Of a stretch of 64,000 nt of DNA, positions 26,366-36,442 are shown piece by piece. Every line of letters starts with the position of its first letter. The stretch's first letter is position 1. Origin of the DNA: Bradyrhizobium sp. Ec3.3. Its GTDB lineage: Bacteria; Pseudomonadota; Alphaproteobacteria; Rhizobiales; Xanthobacteraceae. The notes under the pieces were generated by a model. That model searched no databases and was not told where the DNA came from. It worked only from the letters and a program-made list of their open reading frames with translations. The stretch spans positions 145,149-209,148 of the forward strand of contig NZ_AXAS01000011.1 in NCBI RefSeq assembly GCF_000472925.1, given 5' to 3'. Position numbers and translations under genes: made by a program.

Positions 26366-27685
26366 ATGACGAACGCAGGCCGACAAGTACCCGGGCGACG
26401 CTGGCTGATCGGTTGTCTCCTCGGCGTCGGAATCCTCATCAACTACATCGACCGTGTCGGGCTCTCCGCCGCGACGCCCGAGCTCACCAGGGAGCTTGGC
26501 CTCACCGCCACCGACATCGGCCTGCTCGGTAGCGCGTTCTTCTGGACCTATTCGTTGCTGCAAGTCCCGGGCGGCATGGTGCTGGACCGCTTTGGCGTCA
26601 CCGCGGTCGGCCGCGCCAGCAGCTTCCTCTGGGCGGTCGCCGCCACCATCACTGCGCTCGCCAGCGGACTTTGGGGTATCGCCGCCGCGCGTCTGTTGCT
26701 CGGAGTCGCGGAAGCGCCGGCATTTCCGGCAAGTCAGAAAGCGACCGGCCACTGGTTTCCGCTCGACGAACGCGCGCGTTCGACCGCGATCTTCGATTCT
26801 GCCGCCAAATTCTCCAACGTGATCGGCGTGCCGCTGGTTGCCTATGTGATCTTTCTCTACGGCTGGCGCTGGGGTTTTGGCGTCACGGCGCTGCTGAGCC
26901 TTGCGTATTTCATCGCCTACTACGTCATCTATCGAAATCCGAGCGAGGATCCGAAGCTGTCCAAGGCGGAGCATGACTACATCGTCGCCGGCGGCGGCAC
27001 GCCGGAGGGCCCGGCGACGGCGGGGCAGAGTCGCATGCTCGGCTACCTCTTGCGCAACCGCAAGGTCTGGGGGCTGACCATCGGGTTCTCAGCCTATGGC
27101 TATACCTTCTATCTCTTCCTCACCTGGCTTCCGGGCTATCTCGCCCAGACCATGCATATGAATCTGATGTCGGCCGCGGGCTATTCGACGATCCCCTGGA
27201 TTTTCGCGACGTTGTCGGACCTCCTGATCGGCGGGTTCCTGGTGGATCATTTGATCGCGCGTGGCTACGACAGCACGAGGGTGCGCCAGTCGGTGATCAT
27301 CGTCGGAATGCTGATGGGGCTCGCCGTGATCGGCGCCGCGTTCACCGTGAAGCCAGGCTGGGCGCTGCTGTGGCTGTCGATCGCGATCTCGGGGCTGTCA
27401 GCCGCGGCGCCCGTCGGGTCCTCGATCGTGTCGCTGATCGCGCCCAAGGGCGGCGCGGGAACGGTCGGCGGCATTCTGAATTTCACCAACAACATGATGG
27501 GCGTTCTGGCGCCGATCGTGACCGGAATCGTGGTCGACTGGACTCAATCCTTTGCCGGTGCCTTCATGATCGCCGGCGTCGTGCTGCTGATCGGTATCTT
27601 CTTCTATGTCGTGGTGCTCGGCCGGATCGAATCGATTCCCGATTTCGCCGAGGAAATGCCGCGAGACGCCGTGGCCGTCCACTGA
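26366..27685 (+). CDS. MFS transporter, anion:cation symporter (ACS)-like
   Basis: The 439-residue protein has twelve predicted membrane helices. Family features are INYIDRVGLSAATPEL in helix 1, the loop 2-3 motif GGMVLDRFG, and WFPLDERARSTAIFDSAAKF. The last pattern is typical of the glucarate/phthalate (ACS) branch, which imports organic anions with protons. A good GGAGAGGA site precedes the ATG at 26366. It is 9 bp upstream of an N-acyl-D-amino-acid deacylase, which suggests that it imports that enzyme's substrate or a related acid. Confidence 0.9.
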   Translation: MTNAGRQVPGRRWLIGCLLGVGILINYIDRVGLSAATPELTRELGLTATDIGLLGSAFFWTYSLLQVPGGMVLDRFGVTAVGRASSFLWAVAATITALASGLWGIAAARLLLGVAEAPAFPASQKATGHWFPLDERARSTAIFDSAAKFSNVIGVPLVAYVIFLYGWRWGFGVTALLSLAYFIAYYVIYRNPSEDPKLSKAEHDYIVAGGGTPEGPATAGQSRMLGYLLRNRKVWGLTIGFSAYGYTFYLFLTWLPGYLAQTMHMNLMSAAGYSTIPWIFATLSDLLIGGFLVDHLIARGYDSTRVRQSVIIVGMLMGLAVIGAAFTVKPGWALLWLSIAISGLSAAAPVGSSIVSLIAPKGGAGTVGGILNFTNNMMGVLAPIVTGIVVDWTQSFAGAFMIAGVVLLIGIFFYVVVLGRIESIPDFAEEMPRDAVAVH

Positions 27686-27694
27686 GGAGGGAGC

Positions 27695-29314
27695 ATGCCC
27701 CAAAGTCCGAACCAAGGTAGGGATACCCTCATCCGCAATGCTCGCCTGATCGACGGCACCGGTGCGCCGTGGTTCGAGGCCGACCTGCGCATCAGCGGCA
27801 GCCGCATCGCGGCGATCGGCGCCTCCTTGCCCGCGGACGGGGCCGAAATCATCGACGCGCGCGGATACTACCTCGCGCCGGGCTTCATCGACGCTCACTG
27901 CCATGACGATCTGATCTGCCTGCGCGAGCCTGATAGGCCCGAGAAGGCGCTGCAAGGCGTGACCACGCTCGTGGTCGGCAATTGCTGCTTTTCGCTCTAC
28001 CCGGCGACCGCAAACTCCGCCGAGATGCTGCGCCAGCACTTCTCGGGCCTCGCGGGTGAAACCCGCGCGAACGAAGTCTTCGACAGTTTCGACGGCTACC
28101 GGCTGGCCCTGGAAGGGCCGGGCGTGGCGCTCAACCTCATCTCCTTGGTCGGGCATGCCGCGATCCGGCTCGCGGTTCTCGGTTACGAACGCCGCGCGGC
28201 GACGGACCGGGAGGTCGCGGCCATGCAGGCACTGCTCGCAGAGCAGCTCAGCCAGGGCGCAGCCGGCCTGTCGCTCGGCCTCGTCTATCCGCCGAGCGCC
28301 TATGCCGACACCAATGAACTGTGCGCACTGGCAGCGACCGTGCGCGCTCACGGCAAGCTGCTCACGGCGCATGTCCGCAGCTACGAAGCGGGCCTGCTGA
28401 GCTCCATCGACGAGTTCATCGCGATCCTGCGCGCCTCCGGCGCGGCGGGTCTGCTGTCGCATCTTCAGTCGGCAGGAAAGCCGAACTGGGGCGCTATCCC
28501 TAAGGCGCTCGACCGGCTCGAGGCCGCACGAGCGGAGGGGATCGATATCTCCTTCGACATGTATCCGTATCCTGCCGGCAGCTCCTACATGCTGCAATTG
28601 CTACCGCCGGCCGCGCTCGAAGGCGGCATCGACGCGCTGCGCGCGCGGTTGCGCGATCCGGGCAAGCGCGAGGCGCTTCGCGTGTTGGTGGAGGAAGGCG
28701 ATCCCGATCCGCATGCCGCGCAGTCCAAGATCGTGCTGATCGGCTGGCATAATGTGCGCATTTCCGGCACCGGCAATCCCGCGCTGAAGCCGCTCGAGGG
28801 CAAGTCGATGGTCGACGCCGCGCGCGAGCTCGGCATCTCGCCGTTCGATCTCATGGTTCGGTGTATCGAGGAAGACCAGGGTCAGACCGGCATCATCATG
28901 TTCCAGCTCGATGAGGCTGACCTGCGTGCGGCCTTCACCCATCGCCTGCACATGGTCGGCTCCGACGGCATTCCGCGCCCGGGCACCAAGCCGCATCCGC
29001 GCGCCTATGGCAGTTTCCCGCGCGTCGCCGGCCGGCTGACGCGTGAGCAAGGCTGGCTGACTTTGGAAGATGCCGTACGGCGAATGACCGCGATGCCCGC
29101 CCAGCGCTTCGGCCTGTCCGACCGCGGTATCCTGCGACCGGGCATGATCGCGGATATGACTCTGTTCGACGATACCATCATGGACAAGGCGACGTTCGAG
29201 GCGCCGACGGAAATGCCCGCGGGCATCCGTTCGGTATTCGTCGCAGGCGAGGCCGTGGTCGCCGACGGACGCAGTACCTTCGCGCGTCCGGGCCGGGCCC
29301 TGATCACCGGATGA
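27695..29314 (+). CDS. N-acyl-D-amino-acid deacylase (D-aminoacylase) family amidohydrolase
   Basis: The 539-residue metal-dependent hydrolase removes acyl groups from N-acyl-D-amino acids or related amides. The metal site is in GFIDAHCHDD (HxH), with later ligands around TAHVRSYEAG and IVLIGWHN. The catalytic Asp is in GSDGIPRPG, followed by HPRAYGSFPRV, both diagnostic for the D-aminoacylase group. GAGGAGGGAGC before the ATG is a strong ribosome site. It forms an operon with the MFS transporter. Expected products are a D-amino acid and a carboxylate. Confidence 0.9.
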   Translation: MPQSPNQGRDTLIRNARLIDGTGAPWFEADLRISGSRIAAIGASLPADGAEIIDARGYYLAPGFIDAHCHDDLICLREPDRPEKALQGVTTLVVGNCCFSLYPATANSAEMLRQHFSGLAGETRANEVFDSFDGYRLALEGPGVALNLISLVGHAAIRLAVLGYERRAATDREVAAMQALLAEQLSQGAAGLSLGLVYPPSAYADTNELCALAATVRAHGKLLTAHVRSYEAGLLSSIDEFIAILRASGAAGLLSHLQSAGKPNWGAIPKALDRLEAARAEGIDISFDMYPYPAGSSYMLQLLPPAALEGGIDALRARLRDPGKREALRVLVEEGDPDPHAAQSKIVLIGWHNVRISGTGNPALKPLEGKSMVDAARELGISPFDLMVRCIEEDQGQTGIIMFQLDEADLRAAFTHRLHMVGSDGIPRPGTKPHPRAYGSFPRVAGRLTREQGWLTLEDAVRRMTAMPAQRFGLSDRGILRPGMIADMTLFDDTIMDKATFEAPTEMPAGIRSVFVAGEAVVADGRSTFARPGRALITG

Positions 29315-29515
29315 CGGCGCCGCCGCCAATGGCTCGTCTCTCCGACGTCCCGAATCCGAACTTCGCCACCTGTTGTCGCGGAGTTTTTTGATCGATGACG
29401 TCCGATCTTTTTAAGCAGAGCCGATCAGCGTTCCGGTTACGCGCGCCAAGCGTCAGGAGTTCATGCGCGAACGGTACTAATTGATCGCGCAGACACCTGA
29501 AACGGCGCGCTTCCT

Positions 29516-30481
29516 TCAAGCACGGCGCATGTCGGACGGTGTGGCATCGAACCGCCGTCGGAACACGCGGTTGAAATAGGAGATGTCCACGAATCCTGCC
29601 GAATGCGCGAGATCGCTGACCTTGCGCCGTCCGTTGCGGGGATCGAGCAGCAGCCTGCGAGCGAGCAGCAGGCGTTGTTCAAGGAGGAATTCGGTGAACG
29701 TGGTCCCCGCCTGTTCGAACATCCGCTGTGCATGGCGCGGACTGACGCCCGCCTTCTGAGCGATCGAGTGGATCGTCAGATCACCCCGGCTCAAATTGGC
29801 GATGGCGTCGGCGCGCATGAGGTCGAGCCGTGCGGCGGAATGACCTCTGTTGTTCGCCAGTTCTGTGCGGTCGGCGTCCGTTCTCAGCAACAGCCCGATG
29901 AGGTCGACCATGTGTTGGGCTATCAGGTGCTGGCCGATCGCGTCTGTTTGCGGGCCAACCTCGGTGGCGAGTGCGTGGTAGCGTATGATGGCTTCTCTTA
30001 TGGGATCTTGATCGCCAAGAACCCGCGCCATCCGGTCCTCCGCCTTGGGGCAGATCGTGAGGAGCAGGGATCGCGGGATGCGAATGCTCTTGCTCTCGCC
30101 TTCGTTGCTGACGTGCGCGCCACAGAGCACGCTCATGTCCCCGAGACACATTTGCGATTCCGACAGTTCGATCGATTGTCCCTCGTGCCATATGCGCACC
30201 CGACCGGACGTGGCGATGAGGAGGCACATGTCGTCGTAGCCGTCGTTTATGAGTTCGCGCGTGCGCGAGAAGCGCGCCGACGATCCGCCGGGAGCTGCCA
30301 GCGCGAGACCGCCCACCAGGCTGACTTGCAATGTGCACTCGATGTTGCCGCTGTTGCCCGGGTGAACGTCGACGCGGAGAGTGGACCGGCAGAATTCCTC
30401 GCGCCATCGTTCGTAATCGCGTCCATGCGGCGGGCCCGAGTAGCCAGTGACAAAGACATTCGGCACGCCCGCTTTATCCAT
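29516..30481 (-). CDS. AraC family transcriptional regulator
   Basis: The 321-residue protein has an N-terminal sensor of about 210 residues (AraC_binding_2-like) and a C-terminal double helix-turn-helix: LTIHSIAQKAGVSPRHAQRM, and KVSDLAHSAGFVDISYFNRV with FRRRFDATPSDMR. I chose the ATG at 30481 because GAAGGAG lies 6-12 bp upstream; an alternative TTG at 30502 is weaker. It converges with the deacylase gene, and may add a second layer of control to that cluster or act elsewhere. Confidence 0.9.
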   Translation of the reverse strand: MDKAGVPNVFVTGYSGPPHGRDYERWREEFCRSTLRVDVHPGNSGNIECTLQVSLVGGLALAAPGGSSARFSRTRELINDGYDDMCLLIATSGRVRIWHEGQSIELSESQMCLGDMSVLCGAHVSNEGESKSIRIPRSLLLTICPKAEDRMARVLGDQDPIREAIIRYHALATEVGPQTDAIGQHLIAQHMVDLIGLLLRTDADRTELANNRGHSAARLDLMRADAIANLSRGDLTIHSIAQKAGVSPRHAQRMFEQAGTTFTEFLLEQRLLLARRLLLDPRNGRRKVSDLAHSAGFVDISYFNRVFRRRFDATPSDMRRA

Positions 30482-30930
30482 CACGACTCCTTCGACGGCC
30501 AACCGTATCCCGAGGTTTCCTGAGCGAAAGGGCGGGCCAGCGGATATCGCATCAATCTACACGATTGGCGCCGGAGTCCTATCGTGGCGAAACCGGTATC
30601 TCCTGCGCTTTGATCGCGCCGCTACGTTCCGAAGGGCGCTGGGAGCGAAGCGAATGGCGCTCTATTCCAAGACAGCGAACCCTGCTCGGTAGCCTCTCAC
30701 GAGGGTTCGGTGTGCCATTTCCTGTTGTGCAACTTTCCGTTGTGGATGCCCATTGCCCCGGGCGCGGCGCTTCTGCTCCGCCTTCCACGTTGGTGCTGGC
30801 TATTGCCGCAAGACCACACGCCACCGACGTAACCCCGCTTCGGCAGTCGCGACTGGTGAGCCAGTTCACACGGAAACGCCCGTACAGGTAGTATTCTTCA
30901 AACGGGGTGGCCAGTGGAGCGGAGGGAGAG
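30482..30930. other. Gene-free stretch between AraC regulator and a 1000-residue protein
   Basis: This 449-bp region separates divergent genes and must hold both promoters. The open frames in it are short and lack ribosome sites or family similarity. I see no tRNA, clear hairpin terminator or repeat. Confidence 0.5.
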
Positions 30931-33900
30931 ATGCCCAGGAAGGCCAGCCGATCAAGAAAATTGAGCGGGATCGTCGAGCGCGCGCATCCGGATAGCCAGC
31001 CGAGATCGGGCGATGAGCAGTTTTCCGCAGACTATACGGTGACCAGCACAACCGACGGCGGCGGACGCGTGCTGACCGATGTCGAGGTGATTCTGGTCTT
31101 CTGGGGCAGCTTCTGGACCACGACGCCTGCTCCGTCTCCTTCCAGCGACGAGTACAAGCAAGCGATTATCGGCATCCTCACGGGCCCCTACATGGGCGGC
31201 CTGCGCCAGTATCGCGGCGTCGCGCAGGGCACGCTGATCTTCACCGATCTCAACGACAGCACGAGTCCGGTGGATCAATATACCGATGATGACGTGAAGA
31301 CGATGCTCAAGGACCGGCTCGACCACACCAGCATGCCGCCCCCGGCATCAGGCCACAACCGCTTCTACGCCGTGATCGTGCCGCCGGGCATCAGGAACAA
31401 GCTCACGACCACCAACAACTTCGTGGGGCAGCATCAGAGTTTCACCTACAAGGGCGTCACAGGATACTATGCCTGGGTGGACAATACGGGTTCGCTGACG
31501 GGGCATAATTGCGTCACCAAGGTCTTTTCCCACGAGCTGATCGAGGCGTGCACGAACCCCGACGTCGATACCTCGAACAACAGCATCCTGGTCAACGGCA
31601 CCAATCCCGACGGTTCGACGGTCACGAACGACGAGATCGGCGACACCTGCAACAACCAGTTCGCGACGATCGACGTCAACGGCGTCAGTTGCTCCGTCCA
31701 GGCTTACTGGAGCAAGGCGGACAACGCCTGCATCCTTCCAACCGGGACTTTGACCTTCCTGGTGGACAAGGACACTTTCGGCAAGGATGAGGTGCAGGAT
31801 GTCATCAACACCAGCGGCGGGACGTTCGAGCAGGCGTTCTGGCTCGTCGTCGACGGATTCAGCAAGAACACGTTCAGCTCTCTCAACGTCACGGTCCCGC
31901 TGCCGACAGGAGCGTTCGCCAACCTCAGCGGGATCTCGATTACTCAAAATCCAAACATCGATTTTGAGAACGGTGCAGACCCCGGCGCGCAGCAGAGGAT
32001 ACGAGTCCCGTTCGACATCACGTTCTCGAACGCGGCCCTCACGCATTTCCCGGCGTCCGGCAGTCAGACCTTAGAGCTCGATGCCTTCCTTGCGACTGAC
32101 GGCAACCAGGTGCCGGGCACGAACGCTTCGACCCTGTTTGAACTGGTGGCGGGTGCAGACCCCTATTTCACCAATGTCGATCCGACCCAGAACAATGTCT
32201 TCTATCTGAGCCAGGACCTCAGGGTCTTCACTGCGACGCCCGGCCTGTCCCAGCATCCGGTTGCCGGTGCGCCGGCCTTTGCAAGTGACAGCGTCAACGG
32301 CGCATTCACCTATATCCAGGACCTGCTCACGTTCCTGAACAACAATTTCAGCGATCCGGCCGGGGCCGATCCCTTCAACTCGATTCTTCCGAGCCAGGGG
32401 GCGGCATTGCAGGCCGACTCTTCCGTGACTCCATTCACCATCCAGCTCACGCCCACGTTCCCGCCGACGTTCAATATCTTCAACAACTACAACTTCGCGG
32501 TGGCGAGAGTCCGCATGCGCGGCACCGCGGGCCCGGCAGGCGAAGCCAAGAATGCCCGCGTGTTTTTCAGGCTGTTCGTGACGCAGAGCCCCGATACGGA
32601 CTATCAAACGAGTACGACCTACCCCTTCAATCCGGATGCGGCGGGCTTGCCCGGTTCGCCCCAGGTCGGCGCCGGTCACGTCACGCTACCGTTCTTCGCG
32701 ACCGGAAATCTCGCCGGTAACACCGATTACGACAATGGTGGCGTCAACAACCGCGATATCGAGATCGCGAGCGGGAATGACAGCATCTGGGTCTACTACG
32801 GGTGCTTCCTGAACCTTTATGATTCCGCCAACGTGATCGACGGCAAGCAGGCTCTGGCGTGGCTTGCCGGAACTCACCACTGTCTGGTGGCCCAGATCGC
32901 GTTCGACGATGCTCCGATCTTCATCGGGGCACGTCCCGAAGCGTCGGACAAGCTGGCGCAGCGCAATCTCCAGGTGACGGTCTCGGACAATCCGGGGCCG
33001 GCCTCGACGCACCGGATCCCGCAAACGTTCGATATCCGGCCGAGCACCATGGTCAGCCGAAAGACGCTCGTCGACGAGCTGATGATCGACTGGGGCAAAA
33101 TTCCACACGGGAGCGTCGCCTCGATCTATTGGCCGCAGGTTCAGGCCTCCGACGTGCTTGCGCTCGCATCGCAGCTTTATCCTGCACATTCCCTGACGGC
33201 AGGAGACACGAATACGATCCAGTGCAAGATCACGGGCGGCGTCACCTATGTGCCGATCCCGATGACTGCGGGCGAAAACTTCGCAGGTCTCCTTACGGTG
33301 GACCTTCCCACAACCGTCGTCACCGGTGAGGAATTCAATGTGATCGTCAGGCGCGTGGGACGGCAAGTCTCGAAACGCGACGTTTCGATCCAGAGGCCAG
33401 TTCTCGAGAGGAATGCCAATCCGGACGTCGCTGTTCCGCGCCAACCATTTTCCTGGCGATATGTCATTGGAACGTTTCAGATCAAGATTCCAGTCTCGAC
33501 GTCTGCCGTGATGCTGCGTCCCGAGGAAGACACGTTGGCGATCATGAAATGGCGATTGCAGCAGACTGCGCCGTCAAATCGGTGGTTTGCCGTGCTGCAG
33601 CGGTATGTCGCATTCCTGGCGGACCGCGTCGCCGGGCTTGGGGGCGATCCCAATGCCATTCCACCGTCACCCAATGGTGCGCCGGTTGAAGTGCCAAGCC
33701 CCTGCCTCGACGTCGTCGAGTACACAGGGAAGGTTGCCGAGATCATCTTCGACTGCTTCGGCGAGCTCGAGGGCTTTGTGCTCGCCGACTGCTGCACGAC
33801 GCATGCCTTCAAGACGTGCGAGCGGCAAGTGGGAGAGCTGCTCCTGAGGGCATGCAGGGACCGGTTGCTTCTATCCGTTTTCGCTCTGAAGCATGACCGT

Positions 33901-33933
33901 TCGAAGGTTCATCGCATGGTCATTCGGGGTTGA
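30931..33933 (+). CDS. Large protein of unknown function with HELxE motif
   Basis: The 1000-residue protein has no signal peptide and a basic start. Residues about 40-260 contain ILVFWGSFW and FSHELIEACTNPD (H201, E202, E205), a pattern like the SHELxExxTNP segment of plant EXORDIUM / phosphate-induced proteins and some metallohydrolases. The middle 500 residues are rich in Asn, Thr and Asp and look like beta-sandwich repeats. The last 90 residues (LDVVEYTGKVAEIIFDCFGE, then GFVLADCC) form a separate Cys-containing module. GGAGCGGAGGGAG precedes the ATG at 30931. Composition differs from neighbouring core genes, which suggests acquisition. Function cannot be assigned. Confidence 0.8.
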   Translation: MPRKASRSRKLSGIVERAHPDSQPRSGDEQFSADYTVTSTTDGGGRVLTDVEVILVFWGSFWTTTPAPSPSSDEYKQAIIGILTGPYMGGLRQYRGVAQGTLIFTDLNDSTSPVDQYTDDDVKTMLKDRLDHTSMPPPASGHNRFYAVIVPPGIRNKLTTTNNFVGQHQSFTYKGVTGYYAWVDNTGSLTGHNCVTKVFSHELIEACTNPDVDTSNNSILVNGTNPDGSTVTNDEIGDTCNNQFATIDVNGVSCSVQAYWSKADNACILPTGTLTFLVDKDTFGKDEVQDVINTSGGTFEQAFWLVVDGFSKNTFSSLNVTVPLPTGAFANLSGISITQNPNIDFENGADPGAQQRIRVPFDITFSNAALTHFPASGSQTLELDAFLATDGNQVPGTNASTLFELVAGADPYFTNVDPTQNNVFYLSQDLRVFTATPGLSQHPVAGAPAFASDSVNGAFTYIQDLLTFLNNNFSDPAGADPFNSILPSQGAALQADSSVTPFTIQLTPTFPPTFNIFNNYNFAVARVRMRGTAGPAGEAKNARVFFRLFVTQSPDTDYQTSTTYPFNPDAAGLPGSPQVGAGHVTLPFFATGNLAGNTDYDNGGVNNRDIEIASGNDSIWVYYGCFLNLYDSANVIDGKQALAWLAGTHHCLVAQIAFDDAPIFIGARPEASDKLAQRNLQVTVSDNPGPASTHRIPQTFDIRPSTMVSRKTLVDELMIDWGKIPHGSVASIYWPQVQASDVLALASQLYPAHSLTAGDTNTIQCKITGGVTYVPIPMTAGENFAGLLTVDLPTTVVTGEEFNVIVRRVGRQVSKRDVSIQRPVLERNANPDVAVPRQPFSWRYVIGTFQIKIPVSTSAVMLRPEEDTLAIMKWRLQQTAPSNRWFAVLQRYVAFLADRVAGLGGDPNAIPPSPNGAPVEVPSPCLDVVEYTGKVAEIIFDCFGELEGFVLADCCTTHAFKTCERQVGELLLRACRDRLLLSVFALKHDRSKVHRMVIRG

Positions 33934-34025
33934 ACGATGCGGCAGGCGGACGGTGCTCGTGGGCATGCCACGAAGCGTCCGCAAGCGTCGGGGCCGGCCG
34001 GCCCCGACGGGAGCAGGAAGCGCGC

Positions 34026-36296
34026 CTAGAACCGCTGCGAGACGCCGACATAGAAGCCGCGTCGCGGCCCGTATTGCGGCGCGAACACGCCGATGCCGGT
34101 GCCGTCTCGGATCTGGTAGATCGTGTCGAACAGGTTCACCACGTCGAAGCGCACCGTCGTCGGCTTTTTCGGCGCCACGATGTTGAAGTCGTGCGACAGG
34201 CCGAGGTTCACCTGCGTGTAGGCGGGCAGGTGATCGGTGTTGGCAAAGCCCGCGCGCAGGCCGCTGCCATAGATCATCGACACGCTGTAGCGCGTGCCGT
34301 CCCACAGATAGGACGCGCCCGCCGAGGCCGTCAGCGTCTGCGCGTGGTCGGTGTAGACATAGTGGGTCGCGATGTAGTTGAGCTCGTCCTGGCCGAACAG
34401 GTACTGGTTCGAGACGATGTTGGTCGCGATCTGCCTGGCCCAGGCGAGATTGGCATAAGCGTTGAAATTGCCATTGTGATAGGTCGACTTGACCTCGAGG
34501 CCGATGTTCTCGCCGCGATCATAGTTGAAGCCGTTCAGCACATAGGCCGCGCCGAACTGGCCGTCGTCGAGCAGATTGCGCGCGATCTTGTAGTAGCCGT
34601 CGACCCCGACCTCGAGGCCCGGGATCGGATAGATCTTCTGCACCACGCCGACGTCGAACACGTGTGACCGCTCCGGCAATACCGGACTGCTGACCGGAAC
34701 CTCCGGCGTCAGCGTGTTCGCTAGCACGTTGGGCGGCGTCACCAGCGCAAGATTGGTGGGCGAGGCGATCACCTGCGACGGCGGAGTGAAGTTGCGCGCA
34801 TAGCCGGCATGGAACGTGGTGCCGTCGAACGGCTTCCAGGTCAGGCTGACGCGAGGGCTGAGCTGGTTGGCGTTCACATACTGGTACATCTGGTCGAAAC
34901 GCAATCCGGCGTTCAGGGTCAGATTGTTGGTGATCCGCCACTCGTCCTGGAGATAGGTCCCGATCAACCAGCCGGTCTTGGCATTGGAATCGAAGATCGA
35001 GAACGGCGCATCGATCGTGCCTGCGGTGGGATCGGTCGGGTCGGCCAGCGGCAGCACGGTCGAGCCGTTGTTGACCAATGTCCGCTCCGCGCTGACGCTG
35101 AAGCCGAAGCGCAGCGTGTGGGCATAGCCGACGCGCCAGGCGGTGTCCTGCTGGATGCCGTTGACGAGGCTCTGCCGGTAGACGTCGGAGGACACGCCGT
35201 TGAAGACGAGATCGCCGATCGGGTCGGGGTAGAAGTGCAACTGGCTGTAACGGTTGAAATAGGCGATCTGGGTGTCCCATTCGCCGACGGACTTCTGGTA
35301 GGCAGCGACGTTGAACTGGTTGAACTCGTTCTGGTGCTCGTTGAGCTTCGACGAGTCGAAGTTGGACACGCCGAATGCCGTGAAGTTCGGCGTCTGTCCG
35401 GGATTGTTCGGGATCTGGAACGTCGCGTTCGACACGCCGCTCATGAAGGTCAGACGGCTGGTGGGATCGAGCACCGTCGACAGATAGAGGAATCCCTTCT
35501 CCTGATTGGTGCGGTCATGGATCGCGTTCACAGATGCCGTCGGATTCTCGATGCCGAGATTGTTCTGGAGGAAGCGGCCCGAGACGAAATACTGCGTCTG
35601 CCCGGCGGTCCCGCCATATTCGACGTTCGTCGAGATCGTGCCGTTGCTGCCGCCATAGACGCCGACGACGCCGGAATTGTTGAAGGCGTCCGCCTTGGTC
35701 TGGATGTCGAGCACACCGGCGGTGCGGAAGCCGTACTGCGCGGGCAATGCGCCGGTGAGGAGGCTCATGCTGCCGACAATCCCGGTATCGAGGATCTGCC
35801 CGAATGCGCCGACGCCGTCGGGGAGCATGACGCCGTTGATGCGGTACTGCAAATTGGCGTGCTCGTTGCGCACATGCAACTCGCCACTGGCGGCCGAATC
35901 CTGGGTCACTCCGGGGAATTGCAGCAGCACCTTGTCCAGCGTCGCATTGTTGCCCTGGGGCAGCGCCTCGATCGCCTGTCGGTTCATCGTGTGCGAGGTG
36001 GCGCCGATGGGGGCGACGACGTTGTCGCGGGTCTGGTCGAACTTCGCATTCTGGCCAGCCACGGTCTGCGCCTCGGTCGACGGCGGCGTTTCCGGCGCCT
36101 GGAGACGCTTTCGCACGGTGCGAACCTTCGGTGGACGCGACGGATGCACGCGTGGGGGGGCAGTGACCTCAACGCTGGGCAAGGTCGTGGCGGCGCTCGG
36201 CGCGGCGGTCTGCGCCATGGCGGTGCTGTTGAGATAGAAAAGCGTGAGCGTGGCTATGCCTGCGCCCGCCAAGCGGGGTCCTGAAGATACCAACAT
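34026..36296 (-). CDS. TonB-dependent outer-membrane receptor
   Basis: The 756-residue protein has a signal peptide ending STAMAQ and a proline-rich spacer. A plug domain follows (about residues 95-220, with ALPQGNNATLDKVLLQFPGV and a plug segment GALPAQYGFRTAGVLDIQTK), and then a beta barrel ending in Phe (YVGVSQRF), as required for outer-membrane insertion. It imports a metal complex or other scarce ligand using TonB energy. It lies 146 bp downstream of a DUF2946 gene behind a Zur-like palindrome, so zinc is the leading candidate ligand. No histidine-rich loop is obvious, so copper or another metal remains possible. Confidence 0.92.
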   Translation of the reverse strand: MLVSSGPRLAGAGIATLTLFYLNSTAMAQTAAPSAATTLPSVEVTAPPRVHPSRPPKVRTVRKRLQAPETPPSTEAQTVAGQNAKFDQTRDNVVAPIGATSHTMNRQAIEALPQGNNATLDKVLLQFPGVTQDSAASGELHVRNEHANLQYRINGVMLPDGVGAFGQILDTGIVGSMSLLTGALPAQYGFRTAGVLDIQTKADAFNNSGVVGVYGGSNGTISTNVEYGGTAGQTQYFVSGRFLQNNLGIENPTASVNAIHDRTNQEKGFLYLSTVLDPTSRLTFMSGVSNATFQIPNNPGQTPNFTAFGVSNFDSSKLNEHQNEFNQFNVAAYQKSVGEWDTQIAYFNRYSQLHFYPDPIGDLVFNGVSSDVYRQSLVNGIQQDTAWRVGYAHTLRFGFSVSAERTLVNNGSTVLPLADPTDPTAGTIDAPFSIFDSNAKTGWLIGTYLQDEWRITNNLTLNAGLRFDQMYQYVNANQLSPRVSLTWKPFDGTTFHAGYARNFTPPSQVIASPTNLALVTPPNVLANTLTPEVPVSSPVLPERSHVFDVGVVQKIYPIPGLEVGVDGYYKIARNLLDDGQFGAAYVLNGFNYDRGENIGLEVKSTYHNGNFNAYANLAWARQIATNIVSNQYLFGQDELNYIATHYVYTDHAQTLTASAGASYLWDGTRYSVSMIYGSGLRAGFANTDHLPAYTQVNLGLSHDFNIVAPKKPTTVRFDVVNLFDTIYQIRDGTGIGVFAPQYGPRRGFYVGVSQRF

Positions 36297-36442
36297 TGTC
36301 CTGATTCCGATCAGGCGCGGCCGAAATCCGGCTTCGACAACGAGCGCCTGCCGCCGACACGCGGCGGATCAATTTTCGAAAGCCCGACGGAGGCTTGCGC
36401 GCACGACGGCGGCAGCCCGTTGGGCGGTTCAATCGACGGAGA

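Noticed and set aside
34809..36284. Plus-strand open frame of 491 codons
   Set aside because: Antisense to the TonB receptor; no signal, motif or ribosome site.
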